A stretch of DNA of 64,000 nt from contig NC_088296.1 in assembly GCF_032854445.1 (NCBI RefSeq), positions 8,718,706 to 8,782,705 on the forward strand, written 5' to 3'. The position numbers and the translations under genes are program-made. The notes below the pieces were generated by a model that worked only from the letters and a program-made list of their open reading frames with translations, had not been told where the DNA came from and ran no database searches. This document shows, piece by piece, positions 25,501 to 40,500 of this stretch; the first letter of the stretch is position 1; every line of letters begins with the position of its first letter. The stretch comes from Liolophura sinensis. Taxonomy: Eukaryota > Mollusca > Polyplacophora > Chitonida > Chitonidae.

Positions 25501-28500
25501 TTTAAAATACTTAGATAATGCTAAACAACTGCGAAGAAAAACGTCAATGAGAGCAGAATTGACATGGCATATTTTTTGTTTCTCTCTGTACCCTCTCATC
25601 TTGTTAACCTTTTTCATCTCTTGTATGCACATATAGGCCTACATCATATGTATACCGTTGTAAAAGAAATGTTTCTTTTTGTACAGAGGTCTGCCAGCAA
25701 CCTGTGGATGGTCGTGGGTTTTCCCGGGCTCAGCCAAATTTCCTCACAATTTTATGCTGGGTGCTGTCGTATAAGTGAAATATTCTTGACTATGGTGTAA
25801 AACACCAATGAAACAAATAAATTTTGTGCAGTGTATTTCTCTACACCCCTTATTTCTCCCAGAATGCTTTAAAATATTGGTTGCAGAACCGATTGAAAAG
25901 GTTGACGATTCAAACATGCTGATGGACTTACCCCTACAGATGGCTTGACAGCTATGAACAGCTTCTCCTGGTTGCCACCATGGCTTCTCTGTACAGAGTC
26001 ATCCTGCATGCTGTTTGTCTGGAGCGTTGTGCCAAAAACTGGGCAAAACAAATGACATTAATTTACCCTTTTGTTCACAGTCCGCACAAATTTATTGTTT
26101 TTTGTTCACAGTCCACATTAATTTACAGTTTTGTTCACAATCCACTTTAGTTGACTGTTTTTGTTCACAGTCCGCATTCATTTGCTGTTTTTTTGTTCAC
26201 AGTCCACACTAATTTACTGTTTTCTCCACAATCCACACTAGTTTACTGTTTTTGTTCACAGTCTACATTAATTTAATGTTTTTTGTTCATAGTTCACATT
26301 GCTGTTTTTTATTCTGGTTTCAATTAATGCTCCAAGAATAGATTTATCCAATTATATCCATTCTCTAGCTTGTTCATATTGGATGATCGACCAGAGATTT
26401 CACGTTCACCATGATTTTCATGTTCACTTTGACCATGATCACTTGGACACTGCCAGGTGATTTTATGATCACTTTGGACAGCAAGCTGCAAAGTGCTTTC
26501 CTGATCACCTTGGGCATACTGCAACTGTGTAGACCTTTCCTGATCACTGTAAGCAGCTGTTACACGCCTTATCCCAATCACTTTGGACAACTGTCAAAAG
26601 GTTTGTTTACTTTGGACAACTGTGTAGATCTTTCCTAATTACTTTGGACAGCTGGTAAGCACTTTACCTGGACCACTGTGGACAGCTGTCAAAAGGTTTG
26701 ACAAATCAGTCTGGTCAACTGTCAAAATGTTTGATGAATCAGTGAGGACAATTGTCAAAAGGTTTGATGATCAGTGTGGACAACTGTCAAAAGGTTTGAT
26801 GATCAGTGTGGACAATTATCAAAAGGTTTGATGATCAGTGTGGACAATTGTCAAAAGGTTTCATGATTAGTGTGGACAACTGTAAAAAGGTTTGATGATC
26901 AGTTTGGACAAGTAAGTGGAGCTTTTCTGATCTCTTTGGTCAAATGTCAAGACGACCCATTGTCAATGTTAGACACCAAACTAGATCAAGAGCTTCTGTG
27001 ATCATTTTGGACACTGTCAAATGTCTTCTTGTCACTTTGGAGAACAGTCATTTATGTGATTATGTCATTAGACAACAATCGAAGGCCTTATTAATCACTT
27101 TCTATGCCATTAGGCTGTTTCATGAAGACTTAAGTCAATATCTGAGAGTTTTTGTGATCATTGTAGACAATTCTGGACAACTGCCAGGTGCTGGGAAATT
27201 CATAATCAACTGGACAACTGTAAAGGTCTTTCATGATCACCTTGTATACCACCATCAGCTTCCAATAAAAGTTGCAATCAAAGCACAACTGATTAACCAA
27301 TTTGATGAACAACAACTTATAAACTACATGTAATATGTTACATGATTTGGACTCTAATAAATTTGAATGGAACATTCCTTGCTTCATTCCATCCAAACTG
27401 ACACCATCCATTTGCATCAATCTGTCTTCATTTATAACTGTACATCATTTCTTAAGTTTTTGGATGTCGGTGTTGAATTTTGTTTTGGAAATTAGAAATC
27501 TTCCTGTCAGTGACTGGGAACATCCATTCTGGTGTACAAATATCTCCTTATGATTGCTGGGTCCTAGGGTGTTCACTGTGATGATACAAATACCTCGTTC
27601 ACAAATGTACACCAAATGTGATAAGTGTAGATTAATTTTATGTGCAGTACATGACCATTTAACCCATGATTTCACTTTTACTACAAATACGTCTATATAA
27701 GACACAGGTTCACTGTGATGTCTTATATGTATATACAAGGTTTTATTGTCATAATCCTTTGACAGAATCAAAATGAAAGTTCCCATAAGTTTGCTCTGCA
27801 GGAACCCATCAAGATCTAGGTAAACTCTAGTACCTCAAAGTATGCAGTTATTTCAAGTGAAGGGGTTTAATACGTGGTAAGCATATGTAAAACTAAACAG
27901 CTTTGGGGATTCCCATAAATTTGTTCTTACGGGAAAGAACAAGAATCAGATACCTGGATTCCCATTAAATCATGTAAATCATTAAAATTAAAATTAAATC
28001 ATGTATGCGGTCTTACTTGCTAGAGACCACACGTAGTTGGCAATTTCTGTTCGGAGCATACGTTCAAATCGCAATCGTTTCTCGGCGCTCATCTGCTGGA
28101 ACGCTGTGTTGTTTGGTGCAAAAACAGTGTAACGATTGTTACCCTGGAAGTTAGGCTCCAGCTGGGCACGTGTCAGCCATGATCTGTACTGTGAACAGAA
28201 AATGAAACACAAACATTCAGAAATAATCCTGACACTAATGTGAATTGAAAATGAAAATTCACAAATTGTTCTTTCATGTACTGTGAAAAGAAATTGAAAA
28301 TAAAAAACGAATTTTATTCACAAGTTATTCTGCCATAAATTGTCAACAGAATTTGAAAAAGGAAAGTCACAAACAGTCCTGAATGAAAACAGAAAAAATA
28401 AAACTTTGAAATTCCAATGGATGACTTGATGACTTTATTTACTTGATTGGTGTTTCATGCTGTACTCAAGAATATTTCACTTTTACAGTGCCGCCCAGCA

Positions 28501-31500
28501 CTATGGTAGGAGGAAAACGGACAGAGCCCGGGGGAAACCCACGACCATCTACAGGTTGCAGGCAGACCTTCCCACTTACAGCCAGATAGGAAGCCTGGAT
28601 AAGCTAGACTTGAAATCACAGCTACTGCATTGGTGAGAGGCTTCTGGGCGATTACGCTGTGCTAGCGAGCTAACCAATTGAGCCAAAACCACAAGTTTGA
28701 ATCAGATGTAAATGTGGTGATACTGCTATGACTTAGGTGTCAAGGCTTGTGATAAGTATCTACCACGAGTAAACCTGCCACAGTATATGAAAAAAAATAT
28801 ATATTATTGCAAATTGTGTAAATAGCAATCAAAGAAATCAAAAAAATAATTATTCTGAAGTGCAAATTCCTCCGATTTTCACGCTTACTTCGGGAAAATG
28901 TTTTGGATTTTCTTGCTAATCACTTTAATTAGGAAAGTATAATGCCATATCCCAAAATTTAATGGTCAATGACCAGGTAACAAGGTGGTGGATCTATATG
29001 TAATACAAGTGAAGAAACCTGCCCTAGAATATACACAACCATTGAAGTATAATTAGGCGATGAACCTTGTCCCTGTGTTTAATTTGCTATGCTGGTGGAA
29101 ATCTCACTACAGTTTGAGTCAACTTAATCAATAATCATTGATAACTGAAAAAAGTATAGACTCTGACTGCAGCGCTATAGGGCAAGACTGACTTGGTCTG
29201 AGGTGTGAGACATGACTTTTTTTTATTTGCGTGACTCCTTTTTTTACGTTGAACTCAAGATTATTTCGTTTGTACAATTTACATAAACCCAGAAAAACCT
29301 ACAACCATATGCAAGATCACTACAAGCAGACCAAAATGTATTCATGTGTATAAGAGAACAAGTTGTATTCATGTACATGTAAGAGGACATAAACAAGTGT
29401 ACACTATCTAACACCACATGGCTGGGAAAGCTCTAGCATTGAGCTTCAAGTGCCATATAAGAGACTCCTAAATCAGCCAACAGTATGGTCAGTGACTGGA
29501 GGTACCTTGCACATCAGCTATCAGTCTGACAGTCACAGAAAGTAAAATCAAGCCACAGTTACATGCAGTGGACAGGTATAGCACAAGAGAATGTTAAGAA
29601 TTTTAGACCAGGTCAGTCTCCACATAAGGCATGAAGTTGTTTGTCCAGGGTAGTACTCATCCGATTTTCATTTTCTTTCCTCATACATTTGTATTTCATT
29701 TCAATAACATCTGCCACAAATGGAATTCAACAAATGGGTACGGTAATGTATTTATTTATTTGATTGGTGTTTTACGCCGTACTCAAGAATATTTCACTGA
29801 TACGACGGCAGCCAGCACTATGGTGGGTGGAAACCGGGCTTAGCCCGGGGGAAACCCACGACAATCCGCAGGTTGCTGACAAACCTTCCCACGTACGGCC
29901 GGAGAGGAAGCCAGCATGAGCTGGTCTTGAACTCACAGCGACCGCATTGGTGAGAGGCTCCTGGGTCATTACGCTGCGCTAGCGCGCTAACCGACTGAGC
30001 CACGCAGGCCCCATGGGGAATGTAAATCTGAATTATTTTATTAATTTACTGGAAAGTTAATCTGAAGGATTACAAAAAATCCTCTGAACAAGAAGCATAG
30101 GAATAACTTTTCCATTTGACAGTCCCCAGTCATGTCTGCATTCATTTATCTATTTGATTGGAGTATCTACTGAAAATTTAACTCAAGAATATTTCACTTA
30201 TAAAACAGCGGCCAGCTGTATTGTGGAGGGAAACTGAACCAAACTAATCAAACCCACGACCAACTGCAGGTTACTGGCAGACTTTCCCATATAAGACAGC
30301 ATGTCTAGAGCGCATTGTTCAGGAAACAAAATAAGACATAAAATGAGCCAGCCCACCTATGAATTTTTTACCTATAAGACAGCTGCCAGCATTATTGTGT
30401 GACAAAACCAAGCTAATCAAACCCATGACCAACTGCAGGTTGCTGACAGACCTTCTCACCTAAGATAGCATGTCTAGAACGCATTGTTGAGAAAACAAAA
30501 TAAGGCGTAACATTAGCCAGCCCACCTAAGAATTTTTTACCTATAAAGACAGCTGCCAGCATTATTGTGTGAGTAACCCGAGGTAATCAAATCCACAACA
30601 AACTGCAGGTTGCTGCCAGGCTTTCACACCTGAGACAACATGTCTAGAACGCATTGTTGAGAAAACAAAATAAGGCGTAACATTAGCCAACCCACCTAAG
30701 AATTTTTTACCTATAAAGACAGCTGCCAGCATTATTGTGTGAGTAACCCGAGGTAATCAAATCCACAACAAACTGCAGGTTGCTGCCAGGCTTTCACACC
30801 TGAGACAACATGTCTAGAACGCATTGTTGAGAAAACAAAATAAGGCGTAACATTAGCCAACCCACCTAAGAATTTTTTACCTATAAAACAGCTGACAGCA
30901 TTATTGTGTGAGAAAACCAAGCTAATCAAATCCACAACAAACTGCAGGTTACTGGCAGACTTTCCCACATAAAAACCAGAAGGCATTGTTCAGAAAACAA
31001 AATAAAGCATAACATTAGCCAACCCACTTACCCATCATTTTACAAATTCAGCGCATTATATAAAGACAGATTTTTCTGTGATTTTTCTTTGTGCAATACA
31101 AATGTATGTGCATTCAGTGTTGTAAATAACTCACTAAGCAGGTGCCCTAAATGACATAAAATATCCTCCATGACTAACTTGACCATTTTTCTGAATTCTG
31201 AGACTTCTCTTAATTTTAGAAAGGCTTTTTGAGGTTTGCTTGGGACATGGGATGATATTCTATTGAAAATTTGTCTTCTTCGGCACCGAAAACAGTATTT
31301 TTTAACATTTTCGTGCCTTTAAAAATGCACTTATGTGTGCCAAATTTTAGGTCAGTTAAGGTATATCTGTGTGACACACATGACGGTTGTTTGCACATTT
31401 ATATATAACCTAAATTATAATCTTATCTTTTTTATCTGATTCATGTTTAATGAGGTACATCAATAAAGACATCTGTTTCCTTGTTGAATTAATACTTCAT

Positions 31501-34500
31501 TCCCTTTCTAAATAAAGTCTCAGTTTGTTATGAAGCATCAACTATCAATATCACAAATTCACAGCCATCTTGAAACTAAAAACACCTGTGAAAACTTACA
31601 ATCCCTGAATTGACACATGCAGTTTTCTTTTTGTGTTATGCAAAAAAAAAAAGTAAAAATACATACATAGCAAATGAGTAATTTTTAGAAAAAATATAAT
31701 GTGAGTAATTGAATGATTAATAAGGAAGTGAAGATTAAATGATATGATACAGATTCACGAGGCATGCCAAAAATGAACACAAGGTAGCAGTGTGTGGCTA
31801 CGTGATTATGACTGGTGCTTTATCAGACAATCCCGTCATTATCTTTAATAGAAACAGACATTTCAATAATTGATTATGCATACCTATAGTAACCCACAAA
31901 ACAATGAGTTATTCCCTATTAACACTGGTCATAGATATCTTGAGGATCTACATGGCCCAGTGGTTAGCGCAATAACTCTGAAGCCCCTTCACCAATGTGA
32001 TCACTGTGAGTTCAAGTCCAACTCATGCTCACTTCCTCTCATGCCAAGGAAAGTCCAGTGGCAACCCCCGGATGGTTGTGGGTTTTCCCTGGCTTGGCAT
32101 GGTTTTCTTTCGCCATAACTTAATGCTGGCCGCCATTGAATAAGAGAAATATTCTTGAGTTTACAGCGTAAAACACCAATTAAAAAAATAAATAAAATGC
32201 AGCTGTATCTGTATGCTAATGCACCCACAAAATCAAATTTCATTGCATCTGCTGAAGCCTACAGCTACAAAAAAAGCATTCCTTGAATTTTTTTCGATGC
32301 AACAAAAATAGTGTCAAAGTTTAAACAGTAAACCAAATTTTGCATGACAGTTGAAATACCATAATTTTAATACGACAGGTGAAAATGGCAATGAAAATAC
32401 TCCTGGTCTTCAAAGTTCACGGTGCCCTATAACTTAATACTACGAAATCAATACCAAAAATAAAAAAAAAAAATAAAAACCTATTGCAATTAAAGTTTGA
32501 ATTTCATCTGAAATTTTAGGTTCTTTAAAGGACAAGACAAGCATCTGGCTAAAACATATTTCAGTCGAAAGCAGGATAGTCAAGCTTTCTAAAAAGTATC
32601 ATATTTTACTATTGAAATGAGATGTCATTGAATATCATGTGAACAAAATGACAATACTGCCCCATGAAGTGACATATGATAACTTGAAAAAAAATGCATG
32701 ACATCATTTTGAGATTGTTTACAACAATTTATTTATGTGTCACCTAAGGGCCATTTCACACAGTGTTGTGGGACAGGTCTGTATCATTTACAGACAACCA
32801 CAGGCGTAAACCCAGTTGATTTTAATATAAACCATGCAGTATTCAACAACTGTGTCACAAATTATGTCAGACAGTAGCATAGCGTCACGGCCCAAGCTGC
32901 ATTCATCTCCACAGTAAACCTTTGGCCTACTTAGACACGCTGTTCAAATTATACAGATACATTTTTTTGTCATTCATGTTAGTGTTTAGTCAGCATGCAG
33001 TTACTAAATAACAAATACCAGAGTCAGTGAGAAATTCATTAGGGATGCCGAAGATTTATGGGAATGACAAAATGGCACCTCATCAAACAATGATCAAATT
33101 AATTAAATCTTATGATAACATTTGTTTTTTTTCTCTGAATTTATTAGAACGGAAGAATTTAAATTTTGTCCTTTTTCTTTTTCGCATACAAGGGATGGTT
33201 TTTTCTGTTTTCTTTTATAGAGTACACTAAAATTTTAATATTGAAATCCCGTGTTTAAGCTGGGATGCTTTCTCTGACAACCGCTAGTACTACATATACA
33301 TGCAGGTCAGCACTGCTCTCATCTTTGAAGCCACCATTACAAACCTGAAGCATAAAATCCAGCAACAGACAAATTGAAACCACCATTACAAACCTGAAGC
33401 ATAAAATCCAGCAACAGACAAATTGAAACCACCATTACAAACCTGAAGCATAAAATCCAGCAACAGACAAATGCCTTGATCAGCCTCAGTGGTGCTTGAA
33501 TTTATTTCCATTTTTACCAGAACTGAGCATGAATCTAGTTGTATAACAATCCTATTGTAATTTTGTAAACATTTTATAGGGGGTCAGAAGTACCGGTGCC
33601 AGACCAACCCCTCTAGAGGCAATGACCTTACCCAGGAATACCCTGGCCGTGAATCTGCAGGCTACTCATAAGATGTATAAAAGATATAGTAGACCTACTG
33701 TATGAACAGCTCAAGCAACGGAAGAAATATCCTTCCAGTATGTCCAATTTCCGAGAAAGCTATTTATCACTTGGTCCTTCATCGTCCAACTTTACCACTT
33801 TAATCTGTCATAGGCTTCTGTTTAGACCATTATATGAGAAATATCTTCAACCTTAAAGAGCTAAAGTAATTGTGACGTCACCTTGCTCCCGATAATGGAG
33901 ACGTGCTGAAGCTGTCAGGACAAAGTTTCACACTAAACTTTTACTGGGTTCAAAAAAATGTTTTAAGAATATTTAATGCCTATTTAAGATACTTTGAATG
34001 GTAATCTTTCAGAGGACATAAACATTAGTCAGGTGCTGTCTTTCTCTTTAAGCAAAAAAGTGCTTCTGTTATGAATGACCCAAGAACACCATATCCAGAA
34101 CACTGTACCTCCATACGGGTGCGTCTTCTATTTTTTATTTTTGATAAGTGTTTTATACTGTACTCAAGAATACTTCATTTATACGAAGGCAGCCAGCATT
34201 ATGCTGGAAGGAAACTGGGTCCAAAACCCACAGCCTTTCTCAGGTTGCTAAAGAAATTCACTCATACAACCGGAGACAAAGCCAGTTTGAATTGGATTTG
34301 AACTCCCAAATATCACATTGGTGAGAGGCTCCTGGCTCACTGATCACTGTGCTAGCATGCTAACCACTAAGCCATGGATGCCCTAATATGTCATTCATTG
34401 CACTATAAAGATCAGCATGCAACCGTACAACCTATACAGATAGAGAAATGTAACCCAATACACCTGTATGTATACATGATCATCCACCATAATGCCAATT

Positions 34501-37500
34501 GTTAGAAACTTGTCTGTCATAACAGGATATCACAAACTGATATCAACAGCCACATTGTTGCTGTTCATTGGTGTGTAAACTAAACCGGGGCGGCAACATT
34601 TTTAATGCATGTGGTAATATGATGCAGAATGTGGCAAATGTAAATCATTGTGTCATTAGATGTATGTGTATGGTGATTCAGCTAGCCATCAATGCATTAC
34701 AGTTCATAATCATAGGGATATACTGTCTGAGGGCCATACCTACAGTTCATAATCAAGGGGATATACTGTCTGAGGGCCATACCTACAGTTCATAATCATG
34801 GGGATATACTGTCTGAGGGCCATACCTACAGTTCATAATCATGGGGATATACGGTCTGAGGACCATACCTACAGTTCATAACCATGGGGATATACTGCCT
34901 GAGGACCATACCTACAGTTCATAAACATGGGGATATACTGTCTGAGGGCCATACCTACAGTTCATAATCATGGGGATATACTGTCTGAGGGCAATACCTA
35001 CAGTTCATAATCATGGGGATGTACTGTCTGAGGGCCATACCTACAGTTCATAATCATGGGGATTTATTGTCTGAGGGCCATACCTACAGTTCATAATCAT
35101 GGGGATATACTGTCTGAGGGCAATACCTACAGTTCATAATCATGGGGATATACTGTCTGAGGGCCATACCTAGAAAAACATTAAAAGTTCTGACCTCAAA
35201 CTTAAATTGTGAGATCATGACTGTGCAAAAAATATTCCAATAATGCAACTCAAAATGATACTTTCTAAAAGGTTTAGTCGATAAATGAAGGAAATTTGAA
35301 TGAAAACATTTTACTGGTAAATCATCACATTCCTGTTTAATCTAGTTGTTAGTATTACTACAGTTTGTTTAGTTTGGGCAGACAGCAGTTTGGGAGCCCA
35401 AGCATTTTCCAGAACTGAAGTGACTCTAGGTATGGCGTTGACTGTCTTTATGAAAAACATATGGTGCACCAGAATAAAAATATGCATAGTTTAAAAGTTA
35501 TTGGTGTTCTCACTCAATACAGTTATTATTTCTTTTTTCAGTTTTTTTGTTTAGTCAGTAGTATCAGGGACAACCAAGCTGTATAAACTGCAAGGTTCTC
35601 AGTAATGAATTAATTGCCTATTGATACATTGCACAAGGACTTTGGCCAAACATTACGATATTGGTACAAAAAGCAATCTATTTATTTAACCATAAGAATT
35701 ACTATTCACCAAGGAACCTGCTGACATGACAAACAGTTAAAACAAGGACACCTCCCCAAGGTTGGGTTTTTACATGTACAGGGCTGGGTTTTACATACCC
35801 ACGGTTGGGTTTTTACATGTACAGGGCTGGGTTTTACATACCCAAGATTGGGTTTTTACATGTACAGGGCTGGGTTTTACATACCCAAGGTTGGGTTTTT
35901 ACATGTACAGGGCTGGGTTTTACATACCCAAGATTGGGTTTTTACATGTACAGGGCTGGGTTTTACATACCCAAGGTTGGGTTTTTACATGTACAGGGCT
36001 GGGTTTTACATACCCACGGTTGGGTTTTTACATGTACAGGGCTGGGTTTTACATACCCAAGATTGGGTTTTTACATGTACAGGGCTGGGTTTTACATACC
36101 CAAGGTTGGGTTTTTACATGTACAGGGCTGGGTTTTACATACCCACGGTTGGGTTTTTACATGTACAGGGCTGGGTTTTACATACCCAAGATTGGGTTTT
36201 TACATGTACAGGGCTGGGTTTTACATACCCACGGTTGGGTTTTTACATGTACAGGGCTGGGTTTTACATACCCAAGATTGGGTTTTTACATGTACAGGGC
36301 TGGGTTTTACATACCCAAGGTTGGGTTTTTACATGTACAGGGCTGGGTTTTACATACCCACGGTTGGGTTTTAACCTGGCCAAGGCTGGGTTTTTACATG
36401 CACAAGGTTGGGTTTTCACATGCACAAGGTTGGGTTTTTACATACCCAAGGCTGGGCTTTCACATGCACAAGGTTGGGTTTTTACATGCACAAGGTTGGG
36501 TTTTAACCTGGCCAAGGCTGGGTTTTCACATGCACAAGGTTGGGTTTTCACATGCACAAGGTTGGGTTTTTACATGCACAAGGTTGGGTTTTTACATGCA
36601 CAAGGTTGGGTTTTAACCTGGCCAAGGCTGGGTTTTTACATGCACAAGGTTGGGTTTTTACATGCACAAGGTTGGGTTTTAACCTGGCCAAGGTTGGGTT
36701 TTTACATGCACAAGGTTGAGTTTTTACATGCACAAGGTTGGGTTTTAACCTGGCCAAGGTTGGGTTTTTACATGCACAAGGTTGGGTTTTAACCTGGCCA
36801 AGGCTGGGTTTTCACATGCACAAGGTTGGGTTTTTACATGCACAAGGCTGGGTTTTCACATGCACAAAGTTGGGTTTTTACATGCACAAGGTTGGGTTTT
36901 AACCTGGCCAAGGCTGGGTTTTTACATGCACAAGGTTGGGTTTTCACATGCACAAGGCTGGGTTTTTACATGCACAAGGCTGGGTTTTTACATGCACAAG
37001 GTTGGGTTTTCACATGCACAAGGTTGGGTTTTTACATGCACAAGGTTGCGTTTTTACATGCACAAGGTTGAGTTTTAACCTGGCCAAGGCTGGGTTTTTA
37101 CATGCACAACGCTGGGTTTTCACATTCACAAGGTAGGGTTTTCACATGCACAAGGTTAGGTTTTTACATGCACAAGGTTGAGTTTTTACATGCACAAGGT
37201 TGGATTTTCACATGCACAAGGTTGAGTTTTAACATGCACAAGGTTGAGTTTTTACATGCACAAGGTTGAGTTTTTACATGTACAAGGTTGGGTTTTTACA
37301 TGCACAAGGTTGAGTTTTTACATGCACAAGGTTGGGTTTTAACCTGGCCAAGGCTGGGTTTTCACATGCACAAGGTTCGGTTTTTACATGCACAAGGTTG
37401 GGTTTTAATTTGGCCAAGGCTGGATTTTCACATGCACAAGGTTGGGTTTTTACATACCAAAGGCTGGGTTTTTACATGCACAAGATTGTGGTTTTACATG

Positions 37501-40500
37501 CACAAGGCTGGGTTTTTAGATGCACAAGGTTGGGTTTTTACATGCACAACGTTGGGTTTTCACATGCACAAGGTTCGGTTTTTACATACCCTAGGCTGGG
37601 TTTTTACATGCACAAGGTTGGGTTTTTACATGCACAACGTTGGGTTTTCACATGCACAAGGTTCGGTTTTTACATGCACAATGTTGGGTTTTAGTCTGTA
37701 CTGCTGCCCTGTAATTGTCCTGTCAAGTGGAAAGGAGCTATTAACCTGCCCAAGGTTGGGTTTTAACCAGCCCAAGATTGCATTATAACCAGCCCAAGGT
37801 TGGGTTTTAACACACCCAAAGTTGGGTTTTTATATGCCCAAGGTTGGATTTTTACATGCTCAAGGTTAGATTTTACATGCGTTCTTGCGTTTTGGGGTTT
37901 TAGTCTGTACTGCTGCCCTGTAATTTAGCCTACACTGCTGCCCTGCAATTGACCTCGAAAATGGAAAGGAGCTGACCATGGTAAAGTGGTAATTAGGTGT
38001 TTGCCTTCCAGTGAGAATAACACTCACATAATCAACATGATCTATAAGGTGGACATTGATCAGTGGATGTGAAAAAAAATCATTTTTCAATGATCAATTT
38101 CTCTAATTTTAACACATATCATTGAATGACCTTGATCAAAGGGTATTTTTTCAATTAAAATACTTACATGCCCTAATGTTTCAACCTTTTCCAAACCACC
38201 TCTGTGACAAATATTTTGAAACAGTCTGAGAGAACTATGGGGTGTAGAGATATAATTAGTTTTAACAGGGATATATCTCAGATTTTATGCAGCTTCGTGC
38301 CTGTTTACCGATGTATATGAATCATTTCAGCGTCATTTCCATAATAATTGTATGCTTAAATTCCAATGAACAAAGTGCATCAGTGGTTGAAAGGGTTGAA
38401 GATTTACAGTATATACTTCTCTCCATAACTGTCTACATAAAACGACTCATTTGGCAAAAGCATTGGTACATGTATATCTATGTATTTACAGTAAATTTAT
38501 AGCCAAACATTTATTTATTTGTTTGATTGGCGTTTTACGCCGTACTCAAAAATAATTCACTTATATGACGGCGGAAAGTGTTATGCTGGACGGAAATTGG
38601 GTAGAGCCCAGGGGAAACCCGCGCAGGTTGCTGGCCGACCTTCCCACTTACAGCCGGAGAGGAAGCCAGCATGAGCTGGACTTGAACTCACAGCGACCGC
38701 ATTGGTGAGAGGTTTCTGGGTCATTACACTGTGCTAGTGCGCTAACTATCTGAGCCACAGAGGCCCCTATAGCCATATATGCTAGGACAATCAGGTTCAA
38801 ATCCAGTGGAAGCAAATAAACAAAAAACGCATACAAATACAACAACTAGCTAATTCTCCTTCTGACCTTGCATCTCTTTGTGTACATATATATTTATGGC
38901 CTCAGGATTATTCGGCCTGCATATGTCTCAGGCCAGCCGACATCAGTTATAAAGAACTACACCTATATTTATGCCATCTCTATCTGCTATAAGTCATCAG
39001 CACAACAAAGCCTCTGTTATTTTACACAGGTAAATGTATACAGGTGTGTGTCTGTGTACAGCGTGCAGATGTCTAAAAACGTAATGTGAAAAAATTGTGG
39101 ACCATAATTAATACAGTGACAGTGCACAAGTATTACTGTGTCTACATGGATCACATTAATACTGCATGGAATTCTGTTTACTGGGCACCACCTGTTCTTA
39201 CAAGCTATGTCAGTGCATACATTACAGTAATTGATGGAGACAAGTTAATCTTACTTCATATCCCTATATAGACACTATACCCTGAATGACCCTAAATTTC
39301 GTCCATGACTAACTTGCCCATTTTTCCTGATTTTGAGAGTTCCATTGATTTTAGGACGGTGTTTTGAGGTATGCTTGAAACATGGGATGATGTTCCAATA
39401 GAAAATTGTAACCTTCAGCATCCAAAATAATATTTTGTGACATTTATTTGCCTCTAAAAATGCACTTTTATGGGTGACATTTTATGTTATGTAGAGTATG
39501 TCTGGAATGAATATTATATTTATTTATTTATTTATTCATTTATTTATCTATTTTGATTGGCGTTTGATCGTACTCAAGAAAATCTGACTTATACGACGGT
39601 GGCCAGCATCAAGGTGGGAGGAAACCGGTCAGAGCACAGGGGAAACTCACGACCATCCACAGGTTGCTGGCAGACCTTCCCACGTACAGCCGGAGCGGAA
39701 GTCAGGAATGAATATTATAACAATATAATCTGTATTGGCTCCAGGTATTGGGACCAACATATGGTTGGTCCCTAGGCATCAATTCTGGCTTTCATTCTGC
39801 TTTTCATTTCCTTAACATTCATTTCCTTAACATTTCTTACTGTTCCTTATCCACCAAGTACACACTACCCATTCCAGAGTATCATGATAAAAGGAGTCTG
39901 TCTAGACCCATCACTCTCAACTTAAAAATAACATTAACACATTTTTCTTTTTTATTCCATTACCTATGTGATCTCTTAAAATCACAAATATCAACAATGT
40001 GTGTGTCATTCAGATAAATTTTAATTTATAAATAATTTATAAATAATTAGTCCATCATGCTTTCAGATGTATTTGTAGTATGCTTTCTGTCAATAAGTCT
40101 ATGTAATGTCTCTATGTGACTAAGCAGTGTTATTTTGTAATTAAAATATGTTTATAAAAAGTGTAAATATAGAAATGTAAACCTGCTTATAAACACCAAT
40201 GTAAATACACAAAAAACAGCACCATTGTCTTTCACTAAAATCACAAACAGGTTTTGAAGACATGGGAAAAGAAGTTTTTGTCCACATAATTATTTTTTTT
40301 TAACTTGTAACAGTTTGTTAACCTGTAGGTTCATCAGTGAGAAAAACTTAATAGTGTTATCATATTTATAATGTTTATTTACCTGTACCTAATTGGTGTT
40401 TTATGCCATACTCAAGAATATTTCACTTAAACAACAGTGGTTAGCATCATCAGATCATCGTGAGGGGGAAAGTAGGCAGAGCCCAGGTGAAACCCAAGGC

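Noticed and set aside
35757-36400. Telomere-like repeat
   Set aside because: GGTTGGGTTTT words resemble ciliate telomeres only superficially; the unit is 22-43 bp and lacks TTAGGG tandem order.
35762-37788. Several long + strand open frames of GFYMYRAGFYIP-type repeats
   Set aside because: They are the same tandem repeat read in three frames, with no stop because of its composition; no domain, signal or splice context.
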